DNA of 64,000 nt from Cellvibrio sp. PSBB006 (GTDB taxonomy: Bacteria > Pseudomonadota > Gammaproteobacteria > Pseudomonadales > Cellvibrionaceae): assembly GCF_002162135.1 (NCBI RefSeq), contig NZ_CP021382.1, positions 2,726,001-2,790,000 on the forward strand. The letters are read 5' to 3'. Each line of letters opens with the position of its first letter. The stretch's first letter is position 1. The position numbers and the translations under genes are program-made. Below are positions 34,112-43,305 of the stretch, in pieces. The notes under the pieces are model-generated. The model did not search any database. It worked only from the letters and a program-made list of their open reading frames with translations, and was not told the DNA's origin.

Positions 34112-34618
34112 TCACTCTTCAGTGTGCAGGTTACGGGTAAAACGCACGGTAAACGGCGCAGACTCGGTTTCAGCCTGCACTTGCACGGCAAAATTAATCA
34201 CTTCTTCGTTGGTGTGACGCAGCGGCGCAAGGTAATAAGTCGCATCACCTTCAGCAATGGTTTTGAATTCCAGCGTGCGTTGTTGTTGGATTAGATTGGT
34301 CGCCGTACCGCTCACCCTGGCGGGCAAACCCAAGGTGGTTTTTCCGTCGACAGTTTGGGTGAGGCTAATGTTAATCAACGTTTGATTGCTCGCGCGTGTC
34401 AGCCCGTAAATCTGCGCAATCTCGGGGCTGATAAACGTGCTGTTAAACGTGCTGAAATGGACCGTGTAATTGCCAAATTTTTGTGAGGTTTCCACGGGTT
34501 TCAGTTGGTCGGTTTGAGCCTGGCTTGCCAGAGCGGGTAGCAACAGCATGAAAACCCACAGATGGAGGCGAAAAGAAAGGGCACGAAAAAGAAGAGCGCG
34601 AAGATGTGACATTGCCAT
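34112..34618 (-). CDS. exported DUF4426 protein
   Basis: This 168-residue protein has a signal peptide ([18 protein letters not shown]) and one DUF4426 domain ([39 protein letters not shown]). It should be periplasmic. The family's role is unknown, but its place beside rdgB and hemW is conserved in Pseudomonas. ATG 34618 has GGGAG five bases upstream; longer in-frame starts up to 34648 lack one. Confidence 0.9.
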   Translation of the reverse strand: MAMSHLRALLFRALSFRLHLWVFMLLLPALASQAQTDQLKPVETSQKFGNYTVHFSTFNSTFISPEIAQIYGLTRASNQTLINISLTQTVDGKTTLGLPARVSGTATNLIQQQRTLEFKTIAEGDATYYLAPLRHTNEEVINFAVQVQAETESAPFTVRFTRNLHTEE

Positions 34619-34689
34619 GAATCTCCCAACGGACAAAAGTGCCCGCATTTTACAGGATTACACGGCAAATAAATGGTGAAAGTGGGGAT

Positions 34690-34721
34690 AGAACGAAACA
34701 CCGGAGCCTTAGGCTCCAGTG
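34690..34721 (-). terminator. terminator of the DUF4168 gene
   Basis: Minus strand: CACTGGAGCC / GGCTCCGGTG with loop TAA (one G-U pair), followed by TTTCGTTCT, 19 bases after the stop. Confidence 0.7.
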
Positions 34722-34739
34722 TGATGAGAACAGCTGAAA

Positions 34740-35129
34740 TTAATTAGCCATTTTTTCCTGGATGCGAGAGCGCAGGTTTTGGTCTTGGCCCGCACGGCTG
34801 GCGATCTGCTGATATTCAGGGATAGTCAACCCAGTATCAGTCACCGCTTCCTGCATCTTGGTTTGAGCCTCTTGCTGCAGCTCGGTAGCCTTTTCAGGCA
34901 CTTCAGTAGATTGCAACTGCTCGCTGTATTCCTGGTTGATCTTCTGCACTTCCACGTAGGCCGTCACGAACTTATCCACTTTCTCTTCACTGAGCTGCGG
35001 TTGCGCCTGGGTCGCTGGCGCAGTGGGCGTGGTAGTTTGCGGAGCGGTTTCAGCCAAGGCTACAGGTGCTACGCACAAACCGGCCGTCACGGAAAGAATT
35101 GCCAGTGGTTGCTTGATCATCTTGAACAT
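34740..35129 (-). CDS. secreted DUF4168 protein, probable sigma-54-dependent target
   Basis: The 129-residue protein has a signal peptide (AILSVTAGLCVAPVALA), a Thr/Pro/Gln-rich linker and one helical DUF4168 domain (SEEKVDKFVTAYVEVQKINQEYSEQL ... EYQQIASRAGQDQNLRSRIQ). Its function is unknown; the size, export and helical Gln/Glu-rich make-up recall small periplasmic stress chaperones such as ZraP, but I see no sequence similarity to them. GAGGAGA lies upstream of the ATG. A strong sigma-54 promoter (35179-35195) and an upstream palindrome (35287-35298) precede it, next to a sigma-54 response regulator gene. Confidence 0.85.
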   Translation of the reverse strand: MFKMIKQPLAILSVTAGLCVAPVALAETAPQTTTPTAPATQAQPQLSEEKVDKFVTAYVEVQKINQEYSEQLQSTEVPEKATELQQEAQTKMQEAVTDTGLTIPEYQQIASRAGQDQNLRSRIQEKMAN

Positions 35130-35178
35130 AATTTTCTCCTCATTAACTCAACAGAAAAGTGTGAATACACAAGGAGTT

Positions 35179-35195
35179 TTGCAATCGCTATGCCA
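35179..35195 (-). promoter_or_regulatory. sigma-54 promoter of the DUF4168 gene
   Basis: Minus strand TGGCATAGCGATTGCAA: GG at 35194-35193, ten bases, GC at 35182-35181. Both TGGCA and TTGCA are near optimal. The predicted start is near 35169, giving a 40-base leader. Confidence 0.8.
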
Positions 35196-35286
35196 GCCAA
35201 CAAAAAACGTTAACGCATTGATTTATAAATCTTTTTTAATCTATATGTAAAAAACTTACTGTGCCCAAGCGCTCATGCGCCAGATT

Positions 35287-35298
35287 GACACATGTGTC
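35287..35298. promoter_or_regulatory. enhancer (UAS) candidate for the adjacent sigma-54 regulator
   Basis: GACACATGTGTC is a perfect 12-base palindrome centred about 124 bases upstream of the predicted DUF4168 start, a normal distance for a sigma-54 activator site. It is 7 bases from the stop codon of the response regulator gene. Confidence 0.5.
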
Positions 35299-35305
35299 TG
35301 ACGGT

Positions 35306-36688
35306 TTATTCGTCATCGCTATCCAACCAACGGTACAAGGTGCGGCGCCCGATGCCGAGAATTTCAGCGGCGCGCCGTTTATTGCCATCGACCTGCTGCA
35401 GCACATAGCGAATGTAGTCCTGCTCTATTGTTTCCAGCGGCACTAACTGGCCCTCTGCCATCGGCGGTTGCCAGCGGCTTTCAAAGGTATCCAGCGGCGT
35501 GATAGCGATGGACTGCACGCGTTCAGGCAAGTGTTCCACCTCGATTTGCTGGCCAGCACAAAAGGTGACCGCCCGCTCGATCATATTGGCCAGCTCACGC
35601 ACATTGCCGGGGAAGGGATAGGCTTTCAAACGCAGCAGCGCCTCGGCGGAGATACCTTCTACTGGCTGCTCGCGGCGCAGGTTTAGTTGCTTGAGGTGAT
35701 GGCTGATCAAGCGCTCCAGATCCCCGGCCCTGTGTCGCAAAGGCGGCACCTCCACGGAAAAGGTTTCGAGTCGATAGTACAAGTCTTCCCGAAAACGGCC
35801 AGCGCTGACTTCCTCCGTCAGTTGGCGGTTGGTGGCGGCGATAATCCGCACATCCAGCTCCTGCTCCCGGTTGCTGCCCACCGGACGCACGCGGCCATCC
35901 TGCAAGGTACGCAACAGACTCGACTGCATCTCCAGCGGCATCTCGCCGATCTCGTCCAGTAACACCGTGCCGCCGTTTGCGGCGGCGAATAATCCTTGCC
36001 GCGCTTTATCGGCGCCGGTAAAGGCACCCGCAGCATGGCCGAACAGTTCGCTCTCCAGCAGGCTGGCGGGAATGCCGCCGCAATTGATGGCGACAAAAGG
36101 CTTGTCGCGGCGGGGACTTTCATTGTGGAGGGCGCGCGCAACCAACTCTTTGCCCACGCCGCTCTCCCCCGTGATCAACACCGGCCCTTCGGCTTGGGCA
36201 ATCTGACGCAAGAGGGCAAATAACTGACGCATAGCACTGCTGCCGCCAATCATGCCGTGGAATTCGCCTTCATCCAGCAGCCGGCGATAGTAGGCCACCT
36301 CTTCCTGCAACCGCTGGCGTTGCAGAGTCCGCTCGACGCACAGGCGCAGATGATCAAGATCCAGGGGTTTGGTAAGGAAATCATCGGCGCCGCGTTTGAG
36401 CGCATCGACTGCCTGATCAATGGTGCCGAAGGCAGTAATGGCGATAAATCCCGGTTTGAGCGGCAGCTGTTTTACGTTTTCCAGCAGCGTCAGACCGTTG
36501 CCATCGGGCAGACGCAGATCGCTGACAATCAATTGGGGGAGTTGCGCCTGTAAAAATGCCCGCGCGTCCTGAATACCGCTGCAGGCGGTGCAACGGTGGC
36601 CTGCGTCCTCCAGCTCTTCCAACAGGAGCTGACGCAAGTCGGGATCATCCTCGACTAACAACACATCAACCGGCGGCGACTTCGTCAT
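35306..36688 (-). CDS. sigma-54-dependent response regulator
   Basis: This 460-residue NtrC-family activator has a receiver domain with Asp57 (IVSDLRLPDG), an AAA+ domain (about 140-365; Walker A GESGVGKE, contact loop GAFTGA intact) and a Fis-type helix-turn-helix (AAEILGIGRRTLYRWL). It should activate sigma-54 promoters after phosphorylation by the kinase encoded just upstream (14 bases apart). The nearest such promoter is that of DUF4168. CAGGAG lies before the ATG. The signal and other targets are unknown. It is distinct from NtrC, which is at 4353. Confidence 0.93.
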   Translation of the reverse strand: MTKSPPVDVLLVEDDPDLRQLLLEELEDAGHRCTACSGIQDARAFLQAQLPQLIVSDLRLPDGNGLTLLENVKQLPLKPGFIAITAFGTIDQAVDALKRGADDFLTKPLDLDHLRLCVERTLQRQRLQEEVAYYRRLLDEGEFHGMIGGSSAMRQLFALLRQIAQAEGPVLITGESGVGKELVARALHNESPRRDKPFVAINCGGIPASLLESELFGHAAGAFTGADKARQGLFAAANGGTVLLDEIGEMPLEMQSSLLRTLQDGRVRPVGSNREQELDVRIIAATNRQLTEEVSAGRFREDLYYRLETFSVEVPPLRHRAGDLERLISHHLKQLNLRREQPVEGISAEALLRLKAYPFPGNVRELANMIERAVTFCAGQQIEVEHLPERVQSIAITPLDTFESRWQPPMAEGQLVPLETIEQDYIRYVLQQVDGNKRRAAEILGIGRRTLYRWLDSDDE

Positions 36689-36702
36689 GTTCAGCTCCTG
36701 GT

Positions 36703-38169
36703 TCAGGCAGATTGGTCAGGTGGATTAATCGGCAAGTGCAGACTGAATTTGGCACCACCCCACTCACTATCACCGACGTCGATTCGACCGCCGTGTTCAC
36801 TGACCACCGCATCGACCACCGCCAATCCCAAACCGGTGCCGCTGCTTTTGGTCGTAAAGAAGGGTTCCAGTAATCGGCGCTGATCCACTTCATCAATGCC
36901 GGGGCCGTCATCTTCCACAGTGAATACCAGCCAACCCGGTTCGGTCGTGTACCAATCCAGCCGGACACGCCCGCCCGGCGCTGCCTGAATGGCATTGCGC
37001 AGCAGGTTGATCAACGCCTGCTCCAGACGCAAACGATCGCCGTGAAGAATGAGCGGCGTATCCTGGCCCGCCAGTACCATCTGCACTTGCTGTTGCTGCC
37101 GCTCCATATCCACCTGGGCCAGCGTGGAATGCAGCAGGTCGGCCACCCGGACCTCGCTGGCCACCGGTTTAACCGGGCGGGCGAAATCCATCAGTTGGCG
37201 AATGATGCGTTCCATACGTTGCAACTGTTGGCGAATCTGATGCAGCACACCGGCGCTCTGTTCGTCCGCCCGGCGCAACTCGCGCTGAGCTTTGCCGTCC
37301 GCCACGCTGAGCGGCGTGCCTAATTCGTGGGCCACACCCGCCGCAAAGCGACCGATGGCGGCCAATTTTTCCGTTTGCTGTAACCGGCTTTGTAGTTCGT
37401 ATTCCCGTTCGCGCCGCTCGCGTAATTCCTGTTCGGAGGCCACGATACTGTCGAGCATTTGATTAAAGCCCTGCGCCAGAAAACGAATTTCAGACGGGCC
37501 GTCCACCGCCACCCGGTGTTGTAGTTCACCCGCTGCGATCATCTCCATATCTTCGCGCATTCGATGAATATGGCGCCCCACCGCTCGCTGGTAACCAACC
37601 CAGATAAGCCCCGTAACCAGTAAGGTAGATAACACGAGCATAGCGATGGCATTCGCGCGAAATTCATCAACACGGCGAGAAAAATCACTGCCGCGACGGG
37701 TGACCTGCAAAAGCCCGATACTGTTTTCACCACTGTCCGTCAGCGGCAAAAAATAAGAAAACACTTCTTCGCCACCCACTTTGTCAAACTCACCTTGCTC
37801 GTCACCCTTGTTCGCCAGATCTACCGCTTCGCGATCCTGCACCCGCGCCTTGGATGAACCACTGGTGGAAATACGCCGGCCGTCTTTGTCATACACATAC
37901 ACGGCGTAAACTTTGTCGATATCGAAGATGGAGGTCACGCTACGCTGTAAGGTGCCGGAGTGACCATGTTGCAGCGCATGACTCAGCGGAAGACGAATAG
38001 CGCGCGCCAACAATTCAATTTCTTCTTCCATTGCCGCCTTGGCGCTGGCTTCCAGACGGTATAAACCGTACCAACCCGTCGCGACAATGGTGATCAGGAA
38101 AGGCAATAAGACAAACACCAGCAAGGCGGCGCGTATGTTGTAAAACGCGATTCGGTTAAATAAAAACAT
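36703..38169 (-). CDS. sensor histidine kinase with periplasmic sensor domain
   Basis: The 488-residue membrane kinase has a first helix (14-36), a periplasmic domain of about 135 residues with a PAS-like look (VYAVYVYDKDGRRISTSG ... VFSYFLPLTDSGENSIGLLQV), a second helix (173-194), a HAMP domain (about 195-245), the phospho-acceptor His281 (GVAHELGTPL), N box NLLRNAIQAAP, and ATP boxes DDGPGID and GTGLGLAVV. The HELGTPL motif and general layout are like ZraS/HydH-type kinases paired with sigma-54 regulators. It is the partner of the regulator downstream. The stimulus is unknown. Confidence 0.92.
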   Translation of the reverse strand: MFLFNRIAFYNIRAALLVFVLLPFLITIVATGWYGLYRLEASAKAAMEEEIELLARAIRLPLSHALQHGHSGTLQRSVTSIFDIDKVYAVYVYDKDGRRISTSGSSKARVQDREAVDLANKGDEQGEFDKVGGEEVFSYFLPLTDSGENSIGLLQVTRRGSDFSRRVDEFRANAIAMLVLSTLLVTGLIWVGYQRAVGRHIHRMREDMEMIAAGELQHRVAVDGPSEIRFLAQGFNQMLDSIVASEQELRERREREYELQSRLQQTEKLAAIGRFAAGVAHELGTPLSVADGKAQRELRRADEQSAGVLHQIRQQLQRMERIIRQLMDFARPVKPVASEVRVADLLHSTLAQVDMERQQQQVQMVLAGQDTPLILHGDRLRLEQALINLLRNAIQAAPGGRVRLDWYTTEPGWLVFTVEDDGPGIDEVDQRRLLEPFFTTKSSGTGLGLAVVDAVVSEHGGRIDVGDSEWGGAKFSLHLPINPPDQSA

Positions 38170-38213
38170 AGGCAGGCATGTGTTTGTGAATGATGCTTCA
38201 TCCTAACACACAC

Positions 38214-38246
38214 AAAAAAAGCGCTGCTCCACGAATGGAGAGCGCT
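38214..38246 (-). terminator. Rho-independent terminator of metXW
   Basis: Minus strand: AGCGCT-CTCCA / TGGAG-C-AGCGCT with a TTCG loop, followed by TTTTTTT, 19 bases after metW. Confidence 0.9.
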
Positions 38247-38264
38247 GTGCAAGCGAAGTGAAAA

Positions 38265-38858
38265 TCAGGCGGATTTGCGCAGGTGATAAATGGCGGTTTC
38301 ACCAAACAGGTTAGGCGCAATATCTTTCAGAGTTTGCAGGGATTTTTCGTTAACAACCTGGCGATTGATCACCTGAATATTTTTTTCGCGACACAACACC
38401 TCGAAATCCTTAAAGGTACAAAAATGGATGTTGGGTGTGTCGTACCACTCATAAGGCAAGAGGTCGGAAACCGGCATACGTCCGCGCGTAGCGAGGTAAA
38501 AACGCGCCTTCCAATGACCGAAGTTCGGGAAGGTCACGATACATTCCTTGCCGACCCGCAACATTTCATCCAGCACCAGGTGGGGAAAATGCAGGGTTTG
38601 CAACGCCTGGGTCATCAGTACCGTATCAAAACTTTTATCGGAAAAATTGCCCAATCCGCGATCCAGGTTTTGTTCGACAACATTTAACCCTTTATCGATA
38701 CACAAATTAATTTGTTCCGGGTCTATCTCTAATCCGTAGCCTTCCACTTGTTTGTTGTCGATCAAAAATTTCAGCAGCGTGCCGTCGCCGCAACCCAGAT
38801 CGAGAATCCGGCTGCCCTGCGTGATCCAGTGTTGAATTTCATTAAGATCTATACGCAT
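38265..38858 (-). CDS. metW: methionine biosynthesis protein MetW
   Basis: The 197-residue class I methyltransferase-like protein has the SAM motif SRILDLGCGDGTLL and the conserved VTFPNFGHWKARFYL and PYEWYDTPNIHFCT segments of MetW. It acts with MetX in methionine synthesis in many proteobacteria, probably modulating its activity. It starts three bases after the metX stop, so the two form one translational unit, ended by the terminator at 38214. Confidence 0.95.
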   Translation of the reverse strand: MRIDLNEIQHWITQGSRILDLGCGDGTLLKFLIDNKQVEGYGLEIDPEQINLCIDKGLNVVEQNLDRGLGNFSDKSFDTVLMTQALQTLHFPHLVLDEMLRVGKECIVTFPNFGHWKARFYLATRGRMPVSDLLPYEWYDTPNIHFCTFKDFEVLCREKNIQVINRQVVNEKSLQTLKDIAPNLFGETAIYHLRKSA

Positions 38859-38861
38859 AAC

Positions 38862-40007
38862 TTACTCCGTGGCAATCCCGGCGAGGTAACGGGCGAACAC
38901 TTGCTGATAACGCGGGTTGGGTAACAGGAACGCATCGTGACCGAAGTTGGATTCAATGTCGGCATAGGTCACTGCTTTGCGTGCGCCCATCAGTGCGTTC
39001 ACAATTTCGCGCGAACGCTCCGGCGCAAAACGCCAGTCGGTACTGAAGGACACCACCAGAAATTTTGCGCGCGCGTGACTGAAGGCAGCAACCGGATCAT
39101 CGTCGTACTCGCGCGCGAGGTCAAAATAATCCAGCGCCTTGGTAATCAGCAAATAACTGTTCGCATCAAAATTATTCGCAAACGTGTCGCCCTGATAACG
39201 CAGGTAACTTTCAATCTGGAACTCCACCGGCTCATCAGTGCCGCGCTCAAAACTGCCTTTGCGTAGATCGCGGCCGAATTTCTCACCCATGGCGTAATCC
39301 GACAAATAAGTAATGTGACCGATCATCCGCGCGACCGCCAATCCGTTGCGCGGCAAAGTATTCTCTTCGAGGTAGCGACCTTCACAAAAATTCGGGTCGC
39401 TCATGATCGCCTGGCGCGCGGTTTCATTGAACGCAATGTTCTGGGCCGTGAGTTTCATCGCGGACGCAATTACCACGCAATGACGCACCCGCTCCGGATA
39501 CTCCAGAGCCCAACGCATAACCTGCATTCCACCCAGACTGCCACCGATGATGGCCGCCCAGGTATCAATACCCAATTTGTCGGCCAGACACGCCTGGCTC
39601 GCCACCCAATCGCGCACGCGCAATTTGGGAAAATCCGGCCCCCAGGGTTTATTGGTTGCCGGGTTGATACTGGTGGGGCCGGTCGAGCCGTGACAGCCAC
39701 CAATGTTATTCAGTGCAACCACAAAAAATTTATTGGTATCAATAGGTTTGCCGGGGCCGATGTAAGCATCCCACCAGCCAGGTTTGCGATCTTCCGCCGT
39801 GTGATAACCCGCTGCATGATGATGGCCGGACAACGCGTGACAAATCAGCACCGCATTGGATTTGCTGGCGTTGAGCTGGCCGTAGGTTTCATAGATGAGT
39901 TGATAATTGTCCAGCGTCTTGCCACAGGCCAGCAGCAAGGGTTCATTGAAATGAATGGTCTGAGGCGTAACCAGACCCACTGAATCAGCGGGTAGCGTTA
40001 TTGGCAT
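38862..40007 (-). CDS. metX: homoserine O-acyltransferase
   Basis: It activates homoserine with acetyl- or succinyl-CoA for methionine synthesis. The 381-residue alpha/beta-hydrolase has the nucleophile elbow GGSLGGMQ (Ser157), the oxyanion region [12 protein letters not shown], and the C-terminal catalytic Asp and His (SNFGHDAFL). Acyl donor preference cannot be decided from sequence alone. ATG 40007 begins [11 protein letters not shown]; the frame extends eight codons further. It leads the metXW unit. Confidence 0.95.
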   Translation of the reverse strand: MPITLPADSVGLVTPQTIHFNEPLLLACGKTLDNYQLIYETYGQLNASKSNAVLICHALSGHHHAAGYHTAEDRKPGWWDAYIGPGKPIDTNKFFVVALNNIGGCHGSTGPTSINPATNKPWGPDFPKLRVRDWVASQACLADKLGIDTWAAIIGGSLGGMQVMRWALEYPERVRHCVVIASAMKLTAQNIAFNETARQAIMSDPNFCEGRYLEENTLPRNGLAVARMIGHITYLSDYAMGEKFGRDLRKGSFERGTDEPVEFQIESYLRYQGDTFANNFDANSYLLITKALDYFDLAREYDDDPVAAFSHARAKFLVVSFSTDWRFAPERSREIVNALMGARKAVTYADIESNFGHDAFLLPNPRYQQVFARYLAGIATE

Positions 40008-40123
40008 GATGATCTCGTATCTCGGCAGCACACAATGAACATCGCCGTGTGGCGAAGGCCGCTCAGGCGCGGCGACAAAGGCGCAAGTCTACGGTCGCCA
40101 CTCGGTGGCTGCAAGGGAGTTGT

Positions 40124-40144
40124 GCACCCTGCTCATCAGGGTGC
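40124..40144. terminator. hairpin after the dynamin-like gene
   Basis: GCACCCTG / CAGGGTGC with a 5-base loop lies 8 bases after the stop of the dynamin-like gene (minus strand). There is no T-run, so termination is uncertain. Confidence 0.35.
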
Positions 40145-40151
40145 GGATGGA

Positions 40152-42167
40152 TCAGGAAGAGCGCGAAGCCTGCCGCGCTTCACTGAGAGAGACAATGGTC
40201 GCACCGGCATCCGCCGCGGGTTTCGCCTCCAGGGCATCATCCAGTGGCGACTTCATGACTTCACGATAAAGCGGCTCCAACTGGGTCAGCGCCGCCTGCA
40301 TTTGGTAAATATTGGTTTGCAGACTTTCCACTTTTTCCGCGTGAGTGTTGCGCTGGTTCTGCATTTGCGTGAGGCGCAGCATGTGCTGTTCAACCAGTTG
40401 TTTCTGGTATTCGTTGTTGTGGAAGAGCGGTGACAGCGCCTCCTGTAACCAGTGCTCGATCGCACGATTGATATCTTTGAAGGTATTGCGCACTTCCTGC
40501 ACCAGCGTGTTGATAAAGCGGCTGATAAGGGTGCTTTTGCTGGTCAGTAAGCTGTTCAGCGAGAGCCGGAAATCGTCCGCACGGGTGTGCAGCTGGCGTA
40601 GTTGACGGCGCTCTTTGTGCATGCGGAACAGATGGCGGTTAAGCAACTCACCGTTGGTCTGATTATGCTCCGGACGCTCATAAATCGAGGTCAGTACTTT
40701 GTTGGCCCGCTCAATCTCGCGTTCCAGATGGCGGATATTGCTGTCCACCGCATCAAAAAATTCACCGATGGCGCGGGACAAGCCGAGCGTGGTCCAACTC
40801 TGGGCCAGCTTGTGATGCGCCTCCTGCACCTGCTTCTCCAACTGGCTCGCACTGACCGGGCTTAACAGCGCCGCGCGCTGATTTTCCAGCAGGCGCTGGC
40901 TGGTGCGTAGCGAGAGCGCTTGTTTGTGGTATTGGTGATGGGTCTGGCGGATGGTGTCGCGCAGTTGTTGCAATGTATCGATGGCATCCGGATTCGCCGC
41001 AGAACGCAGCACGCCCACTTCCACCTCGCATTCCTTCAAGCGCCGGGCCAGGCTGTTGCGCGTGTTGATGATCATGCTGTAGCTGTCACCGATAAGCCTA
41101 TGTCCCACAATTTGCTGCTGGCTGCGTATCACGCATTCAGCCAGCATCCGCTCCAGCACCGGGAAATTACTGCGCTGCAATTGCGCCGCATTGCGTCCAA
41201 CCTTGGCCAATAAACCGTGCTTGGCAGACAAGGTCAGCACATGTTCCGGCGACAACTCCAGTTGGCGCGCCGTCAGCTGGCGCAATTGTTCAACCTGGCT
41301 GTCCACTTCCTGGGTGCCGGACAGGTCATCCCACAAGCTGTCGATCTTGTTGAGCAACGCCAGCACTGCGGTGCAATGGTCGTCGCGCAGGATCTGGATA
41401 TGCTCGCGCCAGATCGTCATATCACTGGCTGTCACACCCGCATCAGCGGCCAGCAGGAACAGAATCGCCTGCGCCTCCGGCAGGGTTCTGAGCGTCAATT
41501 CAGGCTCATTTCCCAGCGCGTTCAGGCCCGGGGTATCGACGATCCGCAGCCCTTGGCGCAGCAGTGGATGATCAAGGTTGATCAGCGCATGGCGCCAGCA
41601 AGGCACGGCCACCATCCCATTTGCGTCGCGCTCACCCAATTCATCCGTAGAGAAGCCGAGCCGGGCGGCTTCAGCCGGCGTCACCAGCTTGTTGGCAGAC
41701 ACCTGGTTGATGGCGGTGCGCGTCTGCACCGGGTCCTGCGGGTCAAAATGAATCGCCACCCAGTTTTGGGGAATGCGTTTAAAACTTTGCAGGCTGGTGT
41801 TGGTACGGCGGGTTTCTATCGGCAGCAAGCGCACGCAATTGCGATGTTTCTGGTTGGGCTCCCAGTAAATCTCGGTGGGGCACATGGTCGTGCGGCCCGG
41901 CTGGGATGGCAGTAAACGGCGACCACCTTCGGTGTATAGCAGAGCATTGATCAATTCGGTCTTGCCGCGGGAGAACTCACCGACACAGGCAATGGTAAAG
42001 GAGTCGCCACGCAGCAACTCGCGCGCGCGTTTGAGGGTCTTGTGCACCTCGGCACTGACCATGTTGTGGCTCTGGCCCCACTTTTCAAAGCGTTGCAGGC
42101 GATCATCCAACTGGTGCTTCCAGCGGTTGTAGTTGGTCATTTGACGGTGAAGCGCTTTAACATCCAT
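40152..42167 (-). CDS. dynamin-like GTPase
   Basis: The 671-residue protein has a GTPase domain near the N-terminus: P-loop GEFSRGKT (63-70), DTPGLN (211-216) and NKID (273-276), followed by long helical regions, as in bacterial dynamin-like proteins that bind or remodel membranes. No clear membrane paddle could be picked out by eye. It sits between metX and yggU and is absent from that position in the Pseudomonas gene order as I recall it. The start ATG at 42167 has AGGT ten bases upstream. The role is unknown; membrane maintenance, cell division or phage defence have been proposed for relatives. Confidence 0.88.
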   Translation of the reverse strand: MDVKALHRQMTNYNRWKHQLDDRLQRFEKWGQSHNMVSAEVHKTLKRARELLRGDSFTIACVGEFSRGKTELINALLYTEGGRRLLPSQPGRTTMCPTEIYWEPNQKHRNCVRLLPIETRRTNTSLQSFKRIPQNWVAIHFDPQDPVQTRTAINQVSANKLVTPAEAARLGFSTDELGERDANGMVAVPCWRHALINLDHPLLRQGLRIVDTPGLNALGNEPELTLRTLPEAQAILFLLAADAGVTASDMTIWREHIQILRDDHCTAVLALLNKIDSLWDDLSGTQEVDSQVEQLRQLTARQLELSPEHVLTLSAKHGLLAKVGRNAAQLQRSNFPVLERMLAECVIRSQQQIVGHRLIGDSYSMIINTRNSLARRLKECEVEVGVLRSAANPDAIDTLQQLRDTIRQTHHQYHKQALSLRTSQRLLENQRAALLSPVSASQLEKQVQEAHHKLAQSWTTLGLSRAIGEFFDAVDSNIRHLEREIERANKVLTSIYERPEHNQTNGELLNRHLFRMHKERRQLRQLHTRADDFRLSLNSLLTSKSTLISRFINTLVQEVRNTFKDINRAIEHWLQEALSPLFHNNEYQKQLVEQHMLRLTQMQNQRNTHAEKVESLQTNIYQMQAALTQLEPLYREVMKSPLDDALEAKPAADAGATIVSLSEARQASRSS

Positions 42168-42372
42168 GGGAGCCGACCTTTATTTTTTGTCTATCTTGCT
42201 TGTTGATAATGCTGATCCAGGGGCTTAGCCGACACCGCTTTCGTCTATTACCACACTGATCATTTTTTGACACTAGATTAAAGCCGAAAAGCTGACACCT
42301 GAATAGTCCCACCCTGACCCAGTGGTCAAACCAACGGGATCAAAGGCGCGCGAATTAAGGATAAAGGCCGCA

Positions 42373-42675
42373 TCAGAGAATAAGCATCTCCGGCGGTAGC
42401 TGGCGGGGAGCGCGAATCAACAGGGTTTTCTGACGGCCCAGCTCACCCTGCACAAGGGTGATATCCGAGCGCGGGACATTGAACAATTTACTCAACCACT
42501 TCATCAGGTGCTCGTTGGCTTTACCATCTACTGGCGGCGCCGTGATGCGTAATTTAAGGCGGTCGCCATGCAAGCCGGCAATTTCATCGCGGGCGGCCCG
42601 GGGTTGCAGCTGGCAATGAAGAACCAGGTCCTCCCCTTGCCAGCGATAGTGGTTTGCCGTCCCGGTCACCGGCAT
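42373..42675 (-). CDS. yggU: DUF167 family protein YggU
   Basis: This small 100-residue protein carries the DUF167 signature (LKLRITAPPVDGKANEHLMKWLSKLF). The family's function is unknown. It shares one base with the yggT stop (TAATG), which shows translational coupling, and continues the yggS-proC-yggT-yggU operon. Confidence 0.92.
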   Translation of the reverse strand: MPVTGTANHYRWQGEDLVLHCQLQPRAARDEIAGLHGDRLKLRITAPPVDGKANEHLMKWLSKLFNVPRSDITLVQGELGRQKTLLIRAPRQLPPEMLIL

Positions 42676-43265
42676 TAAAGCCCAAGCACCAGGCCCGACG
42701 GCATATTCACTGAACCGGCGATGGCAGCGATCAGATAACGGTTGATCACATGCAGGATCATGAAGGCCACGATAGGTGACAGGTCAATCACCCCCAGCGG
42801 CGGGATAATCTTGCGCAGCGGCGCCATCGCCGGCTCGATAATCTGACGCACCAGCACCAACGCCGGATTCTGGCTAAAGGGCGCAATCCAGCTGGCAATG
42901 ATCACAATGATCAGACCCCAGAAGTAAATACTGGCGAAGGTAGCCAGGACACCGACAAACGACCAGGCAATCAGGTTAAGCACGCCGATAAAGCCATAGC
43001 CGGCGACAAAAAAGATGATCTGGATCACCAGCGCCTGTACCAGCAGGCCCAATATCAGCGAGGCGAAATCAATCCCGTAGAAGCCGGGGATCACCTTGCG
43101 CATGGGCAACAATAACGGATTGGTGGCTTTGGCGATGGTTTGGGAGATAGGGTTATAGAAATCAGCGCGAACCAGCTGAAACAGAAAACGCAACAACACC
43201 AACAACAGATACAGCGATCCAATGGTGCGGATCACATAAATGGCAATCTCAGCCAGGACGGACAT
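42675..43265 (-). CDS. yggT: YggT family membrane protein
   Basis: The 196-residue protein has two copies of the YggT domain, each with hydrophobic helices (IYVIRTIGSLYLLLVLLRFLFQL ... NPLLLPMRKVIPG; IEPAMAPLRKIIPPLGVIDLSPIVAF). The family is linked to membrane and division processes but is poorly defined. ATG 43265 has GAGGAG upstream; a longer frame to 43349 overlaps proC. Confidence 0.93.
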   Translation of the reverse strand: MSVLAEIAIYVIRTIGSLYLLLVLLRFLFQLVRADFYNPISQTIAKATNPLLLPMRKVIPGFYGIDFASLILGLLVQALVIQIIFFVAGYGFIGVLNLIAWSFVGVLATFASIYFWGLIIVIIASWIAPFSQNPALVLVRQIIEPAMAPLRKIIPPLGVIDLSPIVAFMILHVINRYLIAAIAGSVNMPSGLVLGL

Positions 43266-43305
43266 AGCGACTCCTCGTTGATCAATAAACAGGTAAATAC
43301 GGGAA

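Noticed and set aside
39290..39306. TAATCCGACA stretch resembling the REP-like repeat
   Set aside because: It is a single arm inside the metX coding sequence with no partner arm, and encodes conserved residues.
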